Source: Paraburkholderia madseniana
GTDB taxonomy: Bacteria > Pseudomonadota > Gammaproteobacteria > Burkholderiales > Burkholderiaceae
Reading direction: 5' to 3'
Assembly: GCF_009690905.1 (NCBI RefSeq)
Contig: NZ_VOSW01000043.1
Span: forward strand, 20,345 to 84,344
DNA length: 64,000 bases
Notes under the pieces: model-generated
The model's database searches: none
What the model saw: only the letters and a program-made list of their open reading frames with translations
What the model was told of the DNA's origin: nothing
Shown: positions 42,129-51,210 of the stretch, in pieces
Layout: each line of letters opens with the position of its first letter
Position numbering within the stretch: position 1 is the stretch's first letter
Position numbers and translations under genes: made by a program

Positions 42129-42677
42129 GTGAGTCTTACCGTCCCGACCGATGCCGGCGCCGCTGGAGTGGCGCCGGCCTATCCGCCGCAGGGTTTAACG
42201 CCGACGCACGAGCAGGTCGTACGGCATCTGCGGCATTCGAGCCGGGTAGCCGAGCGGGCGACGCTGCTGGGACACCATCCGTTCGGCGCGGTGCTGGTCG
42301 GCCCGGATCAGGAGACCGTGTTGATGGAGCAGGGCAATGTCGATACGGTGAATCACGCCGAGTCGGTCCTGGCTCGCGTGGCGGCGTTGAATTTCACGCC
42401 GGAGTATTTGTGGAGTTGCACGCTCTACACGTCAGTCGAGCCTTGCTGCATGTGTGCCGGCACGATGTACTGGGCCAATATCGGCCGCGTCGTGTTTGGC
42501 ATGACCGAGAAGCGCTTGCTGGAGGCGACCGGCGATCATTCCGAGAATCCCACCATGAGCGTGGATTGCCGGTATGTGTTCGATCACTGCCAGAAGCCCG
42601 TCGAGGTGATCGGCCCGGTGCCCGAGGTGGAGAGTGAGGTGATGGAGGTTCAGCGGCGGTTCTGGAGCGCCCGGTAG
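42129..42677 (+). CDS. Nucleoside/guanine deaminase family protein
   Basis: A 182-residue zinc deaminase of the cytidine/guanine deaminase superfamily. The catalytic motif is HAE in DTVNHAESVLARVA and the zinc pair is PCCMC in TSVEPCCMCAGTMYWANIGRVVFG. The F/YG-type strand HPFGAVLVGPDQETV is also standard. An AAAGGAGATCGCCC site precedes the GTG start. It is the partner of the BMP gene and probably removes the amino group from guanine or cytosine-like bases. It ends only two bases from the convergent LprI-like gene. Confidence 0.9.
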   Translation: MSLTVPTDAGAAGVAPAYPPQGLTPTHEQVVRHLRHSSRVAERATLLGHHPFGAVLVGPDQETVLMEQGNVDTVNHAESVLARVAALNFTPEYLWSCTLYTSVEPCCMCAGTMYWANIGRVVFGMTEKRLLEATGDHSENPTMSVDCRYVFDHCQKPVEVIGPVPEVESEVMEVQRRFWSAR

Positions 42678-42679
42678 CG

Positions 42680-43234
42680 CTATCGCACTTCCGCCGGCGC
42701 GAGCATCGCCAGTCCGCAGAACCAGTCGCCGCCGTGCGGCTGATATTTCCACTTACTGTTGTTCTCCCTGATCACAGTGGAACACTGGTCGTTCACGACG
42801 ATTCCGGGATCCGCCGCGGTGCATCGAAGCATCGCGGTTTCGGTTTGCTGTAGCGCGGGCATCACCGCCTTACGTTGAGTGTCGGGTTCGGCCGGACCAT
42901 CCTGGGTTCCCGTTCGGATACTTTCGATCAGCCGCTGCAGTTCCTCGATCCGCGTCGCATACCACGTCCCCAGACACGCCGCATCGCGGCAATTCGCTTC
43001 CCGCCACGCCCACTTGCTGTCACTGTCAGTGAGGAAGGCGCGACGGTTGATGACCCGTCGCCGCGCTTTCCAGTACAGTTGGCCAAGCGTGTCATCGAGC
43101 TTCGAGAGCGCAGGGTCGTTGCAGATCATCCGTTCGGTGAGCGAGCGTCCCCTGGTGCAGTCGAAGCTGGTGGCGTGAGCGGGCAGATGCGTGAGCATCA
43201 GTGCGGCGACAAGGATTGGTCGGAAAATTTTCAT
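42680..43234 (-). CDS. LprI/DUF1311-like exported protein
   Basis: A 184-residue protein. Signal peptide MKIFRPILVAALMLTHLPAHA, then TSFDCTRGRSLTERMICNDPALSKLDDTLGQLYWKARRR, the DUF1311 (lysozyme inhibitor LprI N-terminal) pattern with paired cysteines. Further CRDAACLGTW and a Trp/Cys-rich C-terminus. LprI-like proteins inhibit lysozyme in some species; the role here is unproven. A GGGAGCACC site fixes the start; the long upstream extension in frame has no support. It overlaps no gene but ends 2 bases from the deaminase. Confidence 0.82.
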   Translation of the reverse strand: MKIFRPILVAALMLTHLPAHATSFDCTRGRSLTERMICNDPALSKLDDTLGQLYWKARRRVINRRAFLTDSDSKWAWREANCRDAACLGTWYATRIEELQRLIESIRTGTQDGPAEPDTQRKAVMPALQQTETAMLRCTAADPGIVVNDQCSTVIRENNSKWKYQPHGGDWFCGLAMLAPAEVR

Positions 43235-43565
43235 GGTGCTCCCGGCGGTGCATGGGTTTTTCATGCAATGGATGATCGGCCGAGTCGCCGGAATGCAGAT
43301 GCCCGAAAACAGCGTGAGTTCGGGTGGGTGATTACCAAATCTTGCTTTGCACGGGGCGCACTGGAACGGCTTGGGCAAGTCCGTAAGCATTTGCCGGGTG
43401 GTTTCAGGCATGTGCATTGCGGGTGCGGATGAGTAGGCGCTGTGGCCGCCACACCGCTTGAAGCGACGACCAGGCCCGACGCATTCACACGTGCATGCAG
43501 GCAGGCACACATGCAAGCCGTAGCGGCACGCACGCAAACGCGGGACGTAAAAAACGGGAGATAAA
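43235..43565. other. Intergenic region between LprI-like and SH3 genes
   Basis: About 330 bases, between divergent genes. Near 43490-43540 it has repeated GCATGC, GCACACATGC and GCACGCACGC-type strings, which look like low-complexity repeats. A GGGAGATAAA ribosome site at the right end serves the SH3 gene. Nothing else recognised. Confidence 0.45.
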
Positions 43566-44510
43566 ATGAAACAACACCTCGTTCGATGCATGTATGTGGC
43601 GGCCAGCTTGCTGGCGCTGCCAGCAGTGGCGTCCGCACAGTCGCAGGCCTATACGAACAGCACGGTCAACGTGCGCGCCGGGCCGGCTTCGGATTATCCC
43701 GTCGTGACGCAGTTGCCGGGTGGTGTCCCGGTTAGCGTGATGGGTTGCATCAGCAACTACCAATGGTGTGACGTCGCCGCACCGAACTTGCGCGGTTGGG
43801 TCTATGCGGCGCGACTCAGCTATCCCTATCAGGGCAGCAATGTGCCGGTGATGAGTTACGGCACGGTGATCGGCTTGCCGATCGTGACGTTCTCGATCGG
43901 TACTTACTGGGGCAATTATTATCAGGGCCGGCCGTGGTACGGGCAGCAATCCCGCTGGGCGCATCATCCGCCTCCGCCACCGCCGAGACCCGGTGCCGGA
44001 CGGCCACCCGGGAATGCGGGTGGTCGGCCGCCAGGCAGTCGGCCACCGGATAATGCAGGCGGACGTCCACCGGGCGGGCAACAGCCGGGCAATGGAGGCG
44101 GACGTCCACCAGGCGGGCAGCAGTCGGGCAATGGAGGCGGTCGGCCACCGGGTGGTCAACAGCCTGGCAACGCGGGCGGTCGTCCACCGGGTGGGCAGCA
44201 ACCGGACAATGCGGGTGGCCGTCCACCAGGCGGGCAGCAACCGGACAATGCGGGTGGCCGTCCACCAGGTGGGCAGCAACCGGGCAATGCGGGTGGCCGT
44301 CCACCGGGCGGGCAGCAACCGGACAATGCGGGTGGCCGTCCACCAGGTGGGCAGCAACCGGGCAATGCGGGTGGCCGTCCACCAGGCGGGCAGCAACCGG
44401 GCAATGCAGGCGGCCGTCCGCAGGGTGGCCAGCAAAGCGGTGAGAATAACCGCCCTCAAGGTGGGTCTCCACAGGGCGGCGGTAGACCGCCAGGAAGTGG
44501 AAACAACTGA
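43566..44510 (+). CDS. Exported SH3-domain protein with Gly/Pro/Gln-rich repeats
   Basis: A 314-residue exported protein. Signal peptide to ASA-QSQ (residue 24 or so), then a bacterial SH3 domain (TVNVRAGPASDYPVVTQLPGG, ISNYQWCDVA, GWVYAARLSY). A WY-rich segment GTYWGNYYQGRPWYG and a HHPPPPPPRP stretch lead into ten 13-residue units of the form GNAGGRPPGGQQP (residues 162-291). Such tails are unstructured and may cross the cell wall or bind other surfaces. Function unknown. The repeats keep long frames open on both strands; the + strand frame given has signal peptide and SH3 domain, so it is the real one. Confidence 0.85.
   Translation: MKQHLVRCMYVAASLLALPAVASAQSQAYTNSTVNVRAGPASDYPVVTQLPGGVPVSVMGCISNYQWCDVAAPNLRGWVYAARLSYPYQGSNVPVMSYGTVIGLPIVTFSIGTYWGNYYQGRPWYGQQSRWAHHPPPPPPRPGAGRPPGNAGGRPPGSRPPDNAGGRPPGGQQPGNGGGRPPGGQQSGNGGGRPPGGQQPGNAGGRPPGGQQPDNAGGRPPGGQQPDNAGGRPPGGQQPGNAGGRPPGGQQPDNAGGRPPGGQQPGNAGGRPPGGQQPGNAGGRPQGGQQSGENNRPQGGSPQGGGRPPGSGNN
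44049..44438 (+). repeat. Ten 39-bp tandem repeats within the SH3 gene
   Basis: Ten units of 39 bases encode DN/GN-A/G-GGRPPGGQQ-P/S. Units 4-9 are nearly identical at DNA level (GGTGGCCGTCCACC core), so the copy number is likely to vary by slippage. The period is a multiple of three, so changes keep the frame. Confidence 0.9.
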
Positions 44511-44591
44511 GGCAGGGTGGAACGGTCCATCCGGTCCACCCATTCCCTTCAATAGGCCGCGCCGGTGGCCCCAGCTCAACCAGCTCAACCC

Positions 44592-44720
44592 ATGCAGCTC
44601 GCGCCGCTCGATATCCGCGTGGCGCTGGCCGCGCATCTGGCAGGCCTGGCGCTGCCGATGGCCGCGATCGTCGGATTCACCGTGTTAATGGGGCAATCGC
44701 TTCATTGGCTGACCGGCTAG
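44592..44720 (+). CDS. Candidate small membrane protein (42 residues)
   Basis: Translation from the ATG gives MQLAPLDIRVALAAHLAGLA, then PMAAIVGFTVLMGQSLHWLTG: one or two hydrophobic segments. A GTG nine codons earlier (44565) is in frame. There is no strong ribosome site, so this is tentative. Confidence 0.35.
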   Translation: MQLAPLDIRVALAAHLAGLALPMAAIVGFTVLMGQSLHWLTG

Positions 44721-44831
44721 CCGGTCACACGCTTTGCGCGCCATGCTTCGCGATTAAAGTGCGCCGGCCTCGCGTAAACCCCGGTGCGCCGCGTACACTA
44801 ACCTGCCGATGTGGGGTTAGGGGGCGCACAA

Positions 44832-47141
44832 ATGACACGCGAAGCGACATCAGATTGCACGATGGGAGCAACGCCTGAGGGCACCCGCTACGGGCCGGAC
44901 CGGGCCGAGGGAGTGCTGGCGTCGGAGCGTACGGTGTTGCGGCTGATTACCCGCAACACCCCGCTGCCGGAATTGCTCGCTGAAGTATGCCGCCGCGCGG
45001 AAGCGCTGCTGGGCGATGGTGCGACCTGTTCGATCCTGCTACTGGACGCGGACGGCGTACGCGCACGCGTGGGCGGAGCGCCTTCTTTGCCGGCGCACTT
45101 TAGCGCCGCGATCGACGGCGTCCCGATCGGCCCGCGCGCCGGTTCCTGCGGCACCGCGATGTACGAGCGGCGCATGGTCGCCGTCGAAGATATCGAAACC
45201 GATCCGCTGTGGGCCGATTTCCGGCACCTCGCGTTGCCGCTCGGTTTGCGCGCGTGCTGGTCGGTGCCGTTTGAAAACGATGCCGGTGCGGTGCTGGGCG
45301 CGTTCGCGGTCTATCACCGCACCTCGCGCCGGCCAAGCGCCGAAGAAGCGGCGATGCTCTACGACATCGGCCACAGTGTCGGTCTCGCCGTCCATCAGGA
45401 CGCCATGGCGCAGCGCCTCGCGCACAGCGAGGAGCATCACCGGCTGGTTGTGAACCATCTGAACGAAGGCATCATCGTGCAGTCGCGCGACGGCGTGGTG
45501 CTGGCCTGCAATCCGAGTGCGCAGCGCATTCTGCGCGCGAGCGCCGACCTGGTCGGTCACGACATTCTGACGGTGATGGTACGTGCGTATCACGAGGACG
45601 GTTCCATCGTCACCGAGGTCGATCGTCCGACCAGTCAGGTGCTGGCGACCGGCAAATCCAGGCTCGGCATCACGATCGGTCTGGAACTCACGGACGGCGA
45701 TGTCGTCTGGATTACTGAGAATGTCGTGCCGATCATCAAGCCGGGCGACAGCGAACCCAGCTCGGTGCTGATCTCGTTCACCGACATCGGGCCGGTACGC
45801 GAGGCGCAACGGCAGCTCAAGTTTCTGGCCACCCGCGATCCGCTCACTGGCCTTTACAACCGCGCTTACCTGGCCGAGCGGATGCGCGATCTGTTCACGC
45901 CGGGTGAGGTGGCGGGCATGGGCGAGCTGGCGCGGGTCGCCGTGCTGTTCGTCGATCTGGACGGTTTCAAGAAGGTCAACGACACCGCCGGTCACGAGGC
46001 CGGTGATGCGCTTCTGTGCAGCGTGGCGGAGCGGCTGTCGGCGTGTGTCGCGCGCGACGATACGCTCGCGCGCGTGGGCGGCGACGAATTCGTGATCGTG
46101 GTCAGCGCTTACGAAAACACGGGCCGGCTGATCGCGCTCGCCCAGCGCATTCTCGACACGATCGCGGTACCGTTCGCAGTGGCGGACAACGAGTACTACA
46201 TGGGTGCGTCGATCGGCATCAGTCTGTTTCCCGAAGACGGGCAGGACGTGCCCACGTTGATGCGCAACGCCGACTCGGCGATGTACCACGCGAAACAATG
46301 CGGCCGCAACAATTTTCAGTTCTTCACCGCCGAGCTGAATCAGCATCTGCAACGCCGTTTCATGATCGAGCAGGCGTTGCGGCGCGCGCTCGCCACCGAT
46401 GAACTCAGTCTCGTGTATCAGCCGATCGTCGACAGCCAGTGCGGCCGCACGATCGGCGCCGAGGCGCTGCTGCGCTGGTACAACAGCGAGCTGGGCAACG
46501 TTTCGCCGGTGGAATTCATTCCGGTGGCCGAAGACGCCGGCCTGATCGTCGAGATCGGATCCTGGGTGCTGGCGCGGGCCTGCGACCAGGTCGCGCAGTG
46601 GCGGCGCACGCTGGCGCCGGATTTGATCGTCGCGGTGAATCTGTCGCCGCGCCAGTTCAAAGGCGGGCTGGTGGAGCGGATCGAGCGCTGTCTCGAGCAG
46701 TCCGGGCTCGAGCCGGCGGCGCTGGAGCTTGAGATTACCGAGCGGCTGTTGATGAGCGACAGCGACGCCGTCCTGCCGATGCTCACCGCGTTGAGCGCGA
46801 TGGGCGTGCGGATTTCCGTCGACGATTTCGGCACCGGTTATTCGTCGCTGTCGTATCTGAAGCGGTTTCCGCTGCATAACCTGAAGATCGACCGTTCTTT
46901 CGTCGCGGGCTTGCCGGATCATCGCGATTCGATCGCGATCACGCAGGCGGTGGTGGCGATGGCCCATTCGCTCGGCATGAATGTCACTGCGGAAGGTGTC
47001 GAAACCGCCGAGCAGGCGGCGTTTTTGCGCGGAATCGCTTGCGACAAGCAGCAGGGGTATTTTTATAGCCGGCCTGTCGGGGCGAGCGCTTATGCACGTA
47101 GCTTGCATGACGCGCAGGTGGGGCTGGCCAGCGCTTCATAG
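44832..47141 (+). CDS. GAF-PAS-GGDEF-EAL cyclic-di-GMP turnover protein
   Basis: A 769-residue cytoplasmic signalling protein. GAF domain about 25-195 (LLAEVCRRAEALLGDGATCSILLLD, DPLWADFRHLALPLGLRACWSVPF), PAS about 205-330, GGDEF domain with the intact A site RVGGDEF (416-420), and EAL domain with GAEALLRW (EAL 544-546), DDFGTGYSSLSYLKRFP and DRSFV. The product-inhibition site is ARDD where RxxD is expected, so it is probably absent. EAL residues look complete, so phosphodiesterase activity is likely; both activities are possible. The start is the ATG after GGGGGCGCACAA. Confidence 0.93.
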   Translation: MTREATSDCTMGATPEGTRYGPDRAEGVLASERTVLRLITRNTPLPELLAEVCRRAEALLGDGATCSILLLDADGVRARVGGAPSLPAHFSAAIDGVPIGPRAGSCGTAMYERRMVAVEDIETDPLWADFRHLALPLGLRACWSVPFENDAGAVLGAFAVYHRTSRRPSAEEAAMLYDIGHSVGLAVHQDAMAQRLAHSEEHHRLVVNHLNEGIIVQSRDGVVLACNPSAQRILRASADLVGHDILTVMVRAYHEDGSIVTEVDRPTSQVLATGKSRLGITIGLELTDGDVVWITENVVPIIKPGDSEPSSVLISFTDIGPVREAQRQLKFLATRDPLTGLYNRAYLAERMRDLFTPGEVAGMGELARVAVLFVDLDGFKKVNDTAGHEAGDALLCSVAERLSACVARDDTLARVGGDEFVIVVSAYENTGRLIALAQRILDTIAVPFAVADNEYYMGASIGISLFPEDGQDVPTLMRNADSAMYHAKQCGRNNFQFFTAELNQHLQRRFMIEQALRRALATDELSLVYQPIVDSQCGRTIGAEALLRWYNSELGNVSPVEFIPVAEDAGLIVEIGSWVLARACDQVAQWRRTLAPDLIVAVNLSPRQFKGGLVERIERCLEQSGLEPAALELEITERLLMSDSDAVLPMLTALSAMGVRISVDDFGTGYSSLSYLKRFPLHNLKIDRSFVAGLPDHRDSIAITQAVVAMAHSLGMNVTAEGVETAEQAAFLRGIACDKQQGYFYSRPVGASAYARSLHDAQVGLASAS

Positions 47142-47373
47142 CTGTCCTGACGTCTCCAGCCATGGCCGCAGGCGCCGCAATCCCACTTCGCCTGAGTGGC
47201 TAATACAGCAATTGAACCCCACTGCCGCGGGGACCCAGATTCGATTGTTCAGATTCGCGAACAAGTGCCTTCGCGTTCCCGGTATTTATCCGCGGCCCCG
47301 GTCTCCCTAAAATTCCCCCATCGAATATACATTCCGCGTCGTGCCGAAACGGCCCAGCGCGATGGGAGCCGTT
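47142..47373. other. Intergenic region before small protein gene
   Basis: About 230 bases, no gene or clear hairpin. It should hold the promoter of the small gene at 47374. Confidence 0.4.
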
Positions 47374-47562
47374 ATGCCAGCCTTGATTCAAAACCAACTT
47401 TATCGACCCGCGGTGATCCTGCCGATGGTCGCCCTCATGCAGGTGATGGTGTCGCAGGATTTCAACCTCGGCCAGGTCGGCTGGGTCGTGGCCGCGCGCG
47501 GCGCGCAGGCCGCGCTGCAACGTTCGCGCGAGTTGATCTGCGCTGTGCATTGCCACGCCTGA
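47374..47562 (+). CDS. Small hypothetical membrane-associated protein
   Basis: A 62-residue protein with GGGAGCCGTT before the ATG. The first half (YRPAVILPMVALMQVMVSQDF) is hydrophobic and may be a membrane segment; the rest (WVVAARGAQAALQRSRELI) is amphipathic. A start 11 codons earlier (GTG 47341) is less likely. Function unknown. Confidence 0.5.
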   Translation: MPALIQNQLYRPAVILPMVALMQVMVSQDFNLGQVGWVVAARGAQAALQRSRELICAVHCHA

Positions 47563-47746
47563 ACACAACCGGGCGCAATTTCCATCAATCGGCGGCGCCG
47601 GCCCATCGGCGGCGCGAAAACAGATCGGCAGCCGGCGCGCGAACGTCACCGCGCGCAACAGAAGCAACGAGAAGGGGCGGTAACGGCAACGCGAGGCGCT
47701 AAGGGTAAGATGCTACGACCTGCACCCCAGCCTCGGGAGATCTGCC

Positions 47747-49147
47747 ATGCCACAGCACTTCGACGCAGTCGTGATCGGTACGGGACAAGGCGGGACGCCG
47801 CTCGCTGTCCGTCTCGGTCAAAGCGGCCGTAAAACCGCGGTGATCGAACGCGGGGCCTTCGGCGGGACTTGCGTGAATGTCGGCTGCACACCCACCAAGT
47901 CGTATGTGGCCAGCGCCCGTGGGGCCCACGTGGCACGCCATGGCGCGGACCTGGGCGTGCAGGTGAGCGGAGCGGTCAGCGTCGATCTGGCAGCGGTCAA
48001 GGCGCGCAAGGACAGGATCATCGGCCAATCGCGCGACGGTGTCGAGAAATGGCTGCGCGGCACGGCTAACGTCACCGTCTTCACAGGCCACGCGCGCTTC
48101 ACCGGCGCGCATACGCTCGCCATCAGCGGCCCGGACGGCTCGGTGCGCGACGAACTCAGCGCCGACGAAATCTTCATCAATACCGGTACGCGCGCCGTCG
48201 TGCCGCCGCTCAATGGGCTTGAGCGCGTTCGCTACTACACCAACTCCAACCTGCTCGAACTGACGGAATTGCCGGACCATCTGGCGATTGTCGGCGGCAG
48301 CTATATCGCGCTCGAATTCGCGCAGATTTTTCGCCGCTTCGGCAGCCGGGTGACGGTGCTGGTGCGCGGCGAACGCGTGCTGACGCGTGAGGATGCCGAC
48401 TTCGCCGGCTCGGTCCAGAAGGTACTGGCGCGCGAAGGGATCGAGTTTGTGTTCGGCGTGCAGCCTTCGCGGGTCGAACCGCACCCGCATCACGAGAACG
48501 AGGTGTGCATCGGCTTTGAGCAGAACATTCCCGCGCTCGAAGCGTCGCACCTGCTGTTCGCCACCGGCCGTGAACCGAATACCGACGACCTCGGCCTCGA
48601 TGTGGCCGGCATCGCGACGGACAAGCACGGCATGATTCCCGTCGACGGCCAGTTGCGCACCAACGTGCCGGGCGTCTGGGCGATCGGCGACATCAACGGA
48701 CGCGGCGCCTTTACCCACACTTCCTACGATGATTTTCAGATCGTCGCCGCCAATCTGCTCGACGGCGGCGCGCGCTGCGTCGATACGCGGATCATGACGT
48801 ATGCGGTGTTCGTCGACCCGCCGCTCGCGCGTGTCGGGCTTTCGGAGACCGACGTGCGCAAAGCCGGACGCGAGGCGCTGATCGCCACCATGCCGATGAC
48901 GCGGGTGGGCCGCGCCCGTGAACGCGGCGAGACCGACGGTTTCATGAAGGTGCTGGTCGACCCGCAAAGCAAGCAGATTCTTGGCGCGGCGATCCACGGC
49001 ATCGAAGGCGACGAAGCGCTGCACACGTTCATCGACATCATGACGGCCGGCGCGCCGTATCCGAGCTTGCAGTACGCCATGCACATTCATCCGACCATCA
49101 GCGAACTGGTGCCGACCTTGCTCGATGGCCTCAAGCCGATGAAATGA
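47747..49147 (+). CDS. FAD-dependent pyridine nucleotide-disulfide oxidoreductase (mercuric reductase-like)
   Basis: A 466-residue flavoprotein of the dihydrolipoamide/mercuric reductase family. The FAD loop VIGTGQGGTPLAVRLG opens the protein; the redox pair is CVNVGC (GGTCVNVGCTPTKS); the NAD loop is IVGGSYIALEFAQIF; the C-terminal dimer domain ends with HIHPTISELVP, the conserved HP..E base. The N-terminal heavy-metal domain and the C-terminal CC pair of true MerA are absent, so a general disulfide or NAD(P)H oxidoreductase is more likely. A CGGGAGATCTGCC site precedes it. Confidence 0.9.
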   Translation: MPQHFDAVVIGTGQGGTPLAVRLGQSGRKTAVIERGAFGGTCVNVGCTPTKSYVASARGAHVARHGADLGVQVSGAVSVDLAAVKARKDRIIGQSRDGVEKWLRGTANVTVFTGHARFTGAHTLAISGPDGSVRDELSADEIFINTGTRAVVPPLNGLERVRYYTNSNLLELTELPDHLAIVGGSYIALEFAQIFRRFGSRVTVLVRGERVLTREDADFAGSVQKVLAREGIEFVFGVQPSRVEPHPHHENEVCIGFEQNIPALEASHLLFATGREPNTDDLGLDVAGIATDKHGMIPVDGQLRTNVPGVWAIGDINGRGAFTHTSYDDFQIVAANLLDGGARCVDTRIMTYAVFVDPPLARVGLSETDVRKAGREALIATMPMTRVGRARERGETDGFMKVLVDPQSKQILGAAIHGIEGDEALHTFIDIMTAGAPYPSLQYAMHIHPTISELVPTLLDGLKPMK

Positions 49148-49236
49148 GCGGCGCACCCGGTGGCAAACCGGGGGCGAGCGCCCTCGACGATAACGTGCAA
49201 CGAACTCAGGTAGCGAGCATAGCCGGAGCACAAGCG

Positions 49237-49584
49237 ATGAAACGCACGATCAGCAGCGGCAACCTCTTCGATCCCGGTGCGCCAGCGGGCCCTGACGAGC
49301 AAGTCGACGCGCTCGTGGAAGAGGCCGGTGTGAGCATCGAACGGATCGTCTCGCGGGGGCACGCAAGTCCGCCGGACTTCTGGTACGACAGCCCGCGCGC
49401 CGAGTGGGTCGTGCTGCTGAGCGGCGCGGCGACGCTCGAATTCGAAGGCGAGCCTGAGCTGCATCCGATGAAACCCGGCGACCACGTGCTGATCGACGCG
49501 CATTGCCGGCATCGGGTGGCATGGACGAGCGACACGGAGCCGAGCGTGTGGCTGGCGGTGTACTACCCTGGCGTTTGCCAGTGA
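49237..49584 (+). CDS. Cupin domain protein
   Basis: A 115-residue single cupin with DSPRAEWVVLLSGAATLEFEG, LHPMKPGDHVLIDAHCRHRVAWT: the two cupin motifs with a likely metal histidine set. The start after CCGGAGCACAAGCG is preferred; the ATG at 49144 overlapping the previous stop gives 31 extra poorly conserved residues but would make an operon link. Metal-binding isomerase or regulatory roles are possible; none can be chosen. Confidence 0.8.
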   Translation: MKRTISSGNLFDPGAPAGPDEQVDALVEEAGVSIERIVSRGHASPPDFWYDSPRAEWVVLLSGAATLEFEGEPELHPMKPGDHVLIDAHCRHRVAWTSDTEPSVWLAVYYPGVCQ

Positions 49585-49665
49585 CCGATAGCTGAGATCA
49601 CGTCGCCGTGACGGGACTGAACTCGGGGATTAAACTCGAACTGGCACGTATCCTGGAGCGAGATC

Positions 49666-49983
49666 ATGAATGATGCTGACCCTAAAAGCACTTTTCGCGG
49701 TCTACCGTTGACCCCGGAACAGGACGCGGAAGTCAGACACTACATAAAAAAGCAGAAGCAACAGGGCGCGGAGTGGGACACGCCGGAACTGGCGTCCATG
49801 CTTCGCGACATGCTGGAACCGCCGGGCGATGACGACGGAGAATTCGATCCCGACTTCGACGAAACGAAAGCCGCCGCGGAACGTGCGGCGGCCTCGATCG
49901 ACGAGGCGATGGACCCGATCGAGGCGAGCGAAGAGCGGAACGCCGCGATGGAAATCGAGGCCATGAAGGGCTTGAGACGCTGA
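49666..49983 (+). CDS. Small acidic hypothetical protein
   Basis: A 105-residue strongly acidic protein: PLTPEQDAEVRHYIKKQKQQGAEWDTPELASMLRDMLEPP, then a DDDGEFDPDFDE stretch and helical AERAAASIDEAMDPIEAS. No signal or TM. The N-terminal half, with PLTPEQ and a helix, resembles conserved short Burkholderia proteins of unknown function. A GGAGCGAGATC site precedes the ATG. Confidence 0.65.
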   Translation: MNDADPKSTFRGLPLTPEQDAEVRHYIKKQKQQGAEWDTPELASMLRDMLEPPGDDDGEFDPDFDETKAAAERAAASIDEAMDPIEASEERNAAMEIEAMKGLRR

Positions 49984-50067
49984 GCCTGCATTGCAGAACC
50001 ACTGACGAGCGGCGTTGATCGACCCGACGGGAGAAGGTCGCGCTTCCACCACGGATCAGGAAAAAAC

Positions 50068-50454
50068 ATGAGCATCAGCATCGTCCAGCTTGGGTCTCCG
50101 AGAGCGGCCGACGAAGGGCTGCGTATCGGTACCGTTCGGCGACCGCCGCGCGGCGTACCCCGGGCCGAATTCGCCACCCGCGACTATTACGATGTGTGGC
50201 TCCCCAATCTGTCGCCTGACGCGGAGTTGGTCAAAGAAGCCAAGGCGGTTACGAGCGATCGCGATTGGGCCGCGTTTGCGAAAAAATTCCGCGCGGAGAT
50301 GAATGGCGGCGACGCCAGCAAGGTGTTGGACCTGCTGGCCGCCTTGTCGAAAACGACCAACTTTTCCGTCGGTTGCTACTGCGAGGACGAAAGCCGGTGC
50401 CATCGCAGCATTCTGCGTCAGTTGTTGGACGAGCGGGGTGCGCTGATAAGGTGA
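50068..50454 (+). CDS. DUF488 (YeaO-like) family protein
   Basis: A 128-residue protein of the DUF488 group: VQLGSPRAADEGLRIGTVRRPPRGVPR, YDVWLPNLSPDAELV, and the C-terminal GCYCEDESRCHRSILRQLL, where the cysteines and CHR are conserved. Biochemical role unknown. The ATG follows GGAAAAAAC. Confidence 0.85.
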   Translation: MSISIVQLGSPRAADEGLRIGTVRRPPRGVPRAEFATRDYYDVWLPNLSPDAELVKEAKAVTSDRDWAAFAKKFRAEMNGGDASKVLDLLAALSKTTNFSVGCYCEDESRCHRSILRQLLDERGALIR

Positions 50455-50632
50455 GGCGTGCATACGCCGCCTGCCGGCATTCGACAAGTCCGGTTGTCAT
50501 CGCCGATAATCGGCGGCGTGCGGACCTGCCCGGGCAGTCCCGCATACTGCGGCTCCGGCGGGCAATTGCGGTGTGCCATGCCCGCAAGCACAGGTCTTCA
50601 CAATCGCGACTACACAATCAGGAAACCGACCG

Positions 50633-51208
50633 ATGGGCAAGGGACGCGTCGAAGCCTTCAGCGATGGCGTGATCGCCATCATCATCACGATCATGGTGCT
50701 CGAATTGAAGGTGCCGGACGGCTTCGATCTCGCCGCGCTGCGCCCCGTGATCCCCGTGTTCTGCGCCTACGTGCTGAGTTTCATCTACGTCGGCATCTAC
50801 TGGAACAATCATCACCACTTGTTCCATACCGTGCAGAAGGTCAACGGCGCGGTGCTCTGGGCCAATCTCCATCTGTTGTTCTGGCTGTCGCTGCTGCCGG
50901 CCGTCACGCATTGGGTCGGCGAAAACCATCTCGCCGCCTGGCCGACTGCGATGTACGGCGCCGTGCTGTTCATGTCGGCGATTGCGTATTTCATTCTGAC
51001 CCGCGTGCTGATCCGCGAGCACGGCACCGACTCGACGATCGCGAAGGCGGTCGGCAACGACTTCAAGGGCAAGGTCTCGGTCGTCATCTATCTGGCGGGC
51101 ATGGGGCTGGCATTTGTTCAGCCGTGGCTCTCGGCTGCGCTCTACACGTTGGCCGCGGCGTGGTGGTTGATACCTGACCGGCGCATCGAACACCTGATGG
51201 AAGCGTAA
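50633..51208 (+). CDS. TMEM175/DUF1211 family membrane protein (potassium channel-like)
   Basis: A 191-residue integral membrane protein starting GRVEAFSDGVIAIIITIMVLEL, the RxxxFSD signature of bacterial TMEM175-type potassium channels. Further NHHHLFHTV and LLFWLSLLPAVTHWVG. Five or six TMs are expected. The ATG after GGAAACCGACCG is chosen. The next gene, also a membrane protein, starts 2 bases after its stop, so the two are coupled. Confidence 0.85.
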   Translation: MGKGRVEAFSDGVIAIIITIMVLELKVPDGFDLAALRPVIPVFCAYVLSFIYVGIYWNNHHHLFHTVQKVNGAVLWANLHLLFWLSLLPAVTHWVGENHLAAWPTAMYGAVLFMSAIAYFILTRVLIREHGTDSTIAKAVGNDFKGKVSVVIYLAGMGLAFVQPWLSAALYTLAAAWWLIPDRRIEHLMEA

Positions 51209-51210
51209 GC

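Noticed and set aside
44049..44438. CRISPR array
   Set aside because: Units are contiguous with no unique spacers and encode a regular peptide repeat.
43485..44636. Long minus-strand frames (up to 383 residues) over the SH3 gene
   Set aside because: They arise because the 39-bp repeats lack stops in several frames. The + strand frame has a ribosome site, signal peptide and SH3 domain; the minus frames have only repeat-like composition.
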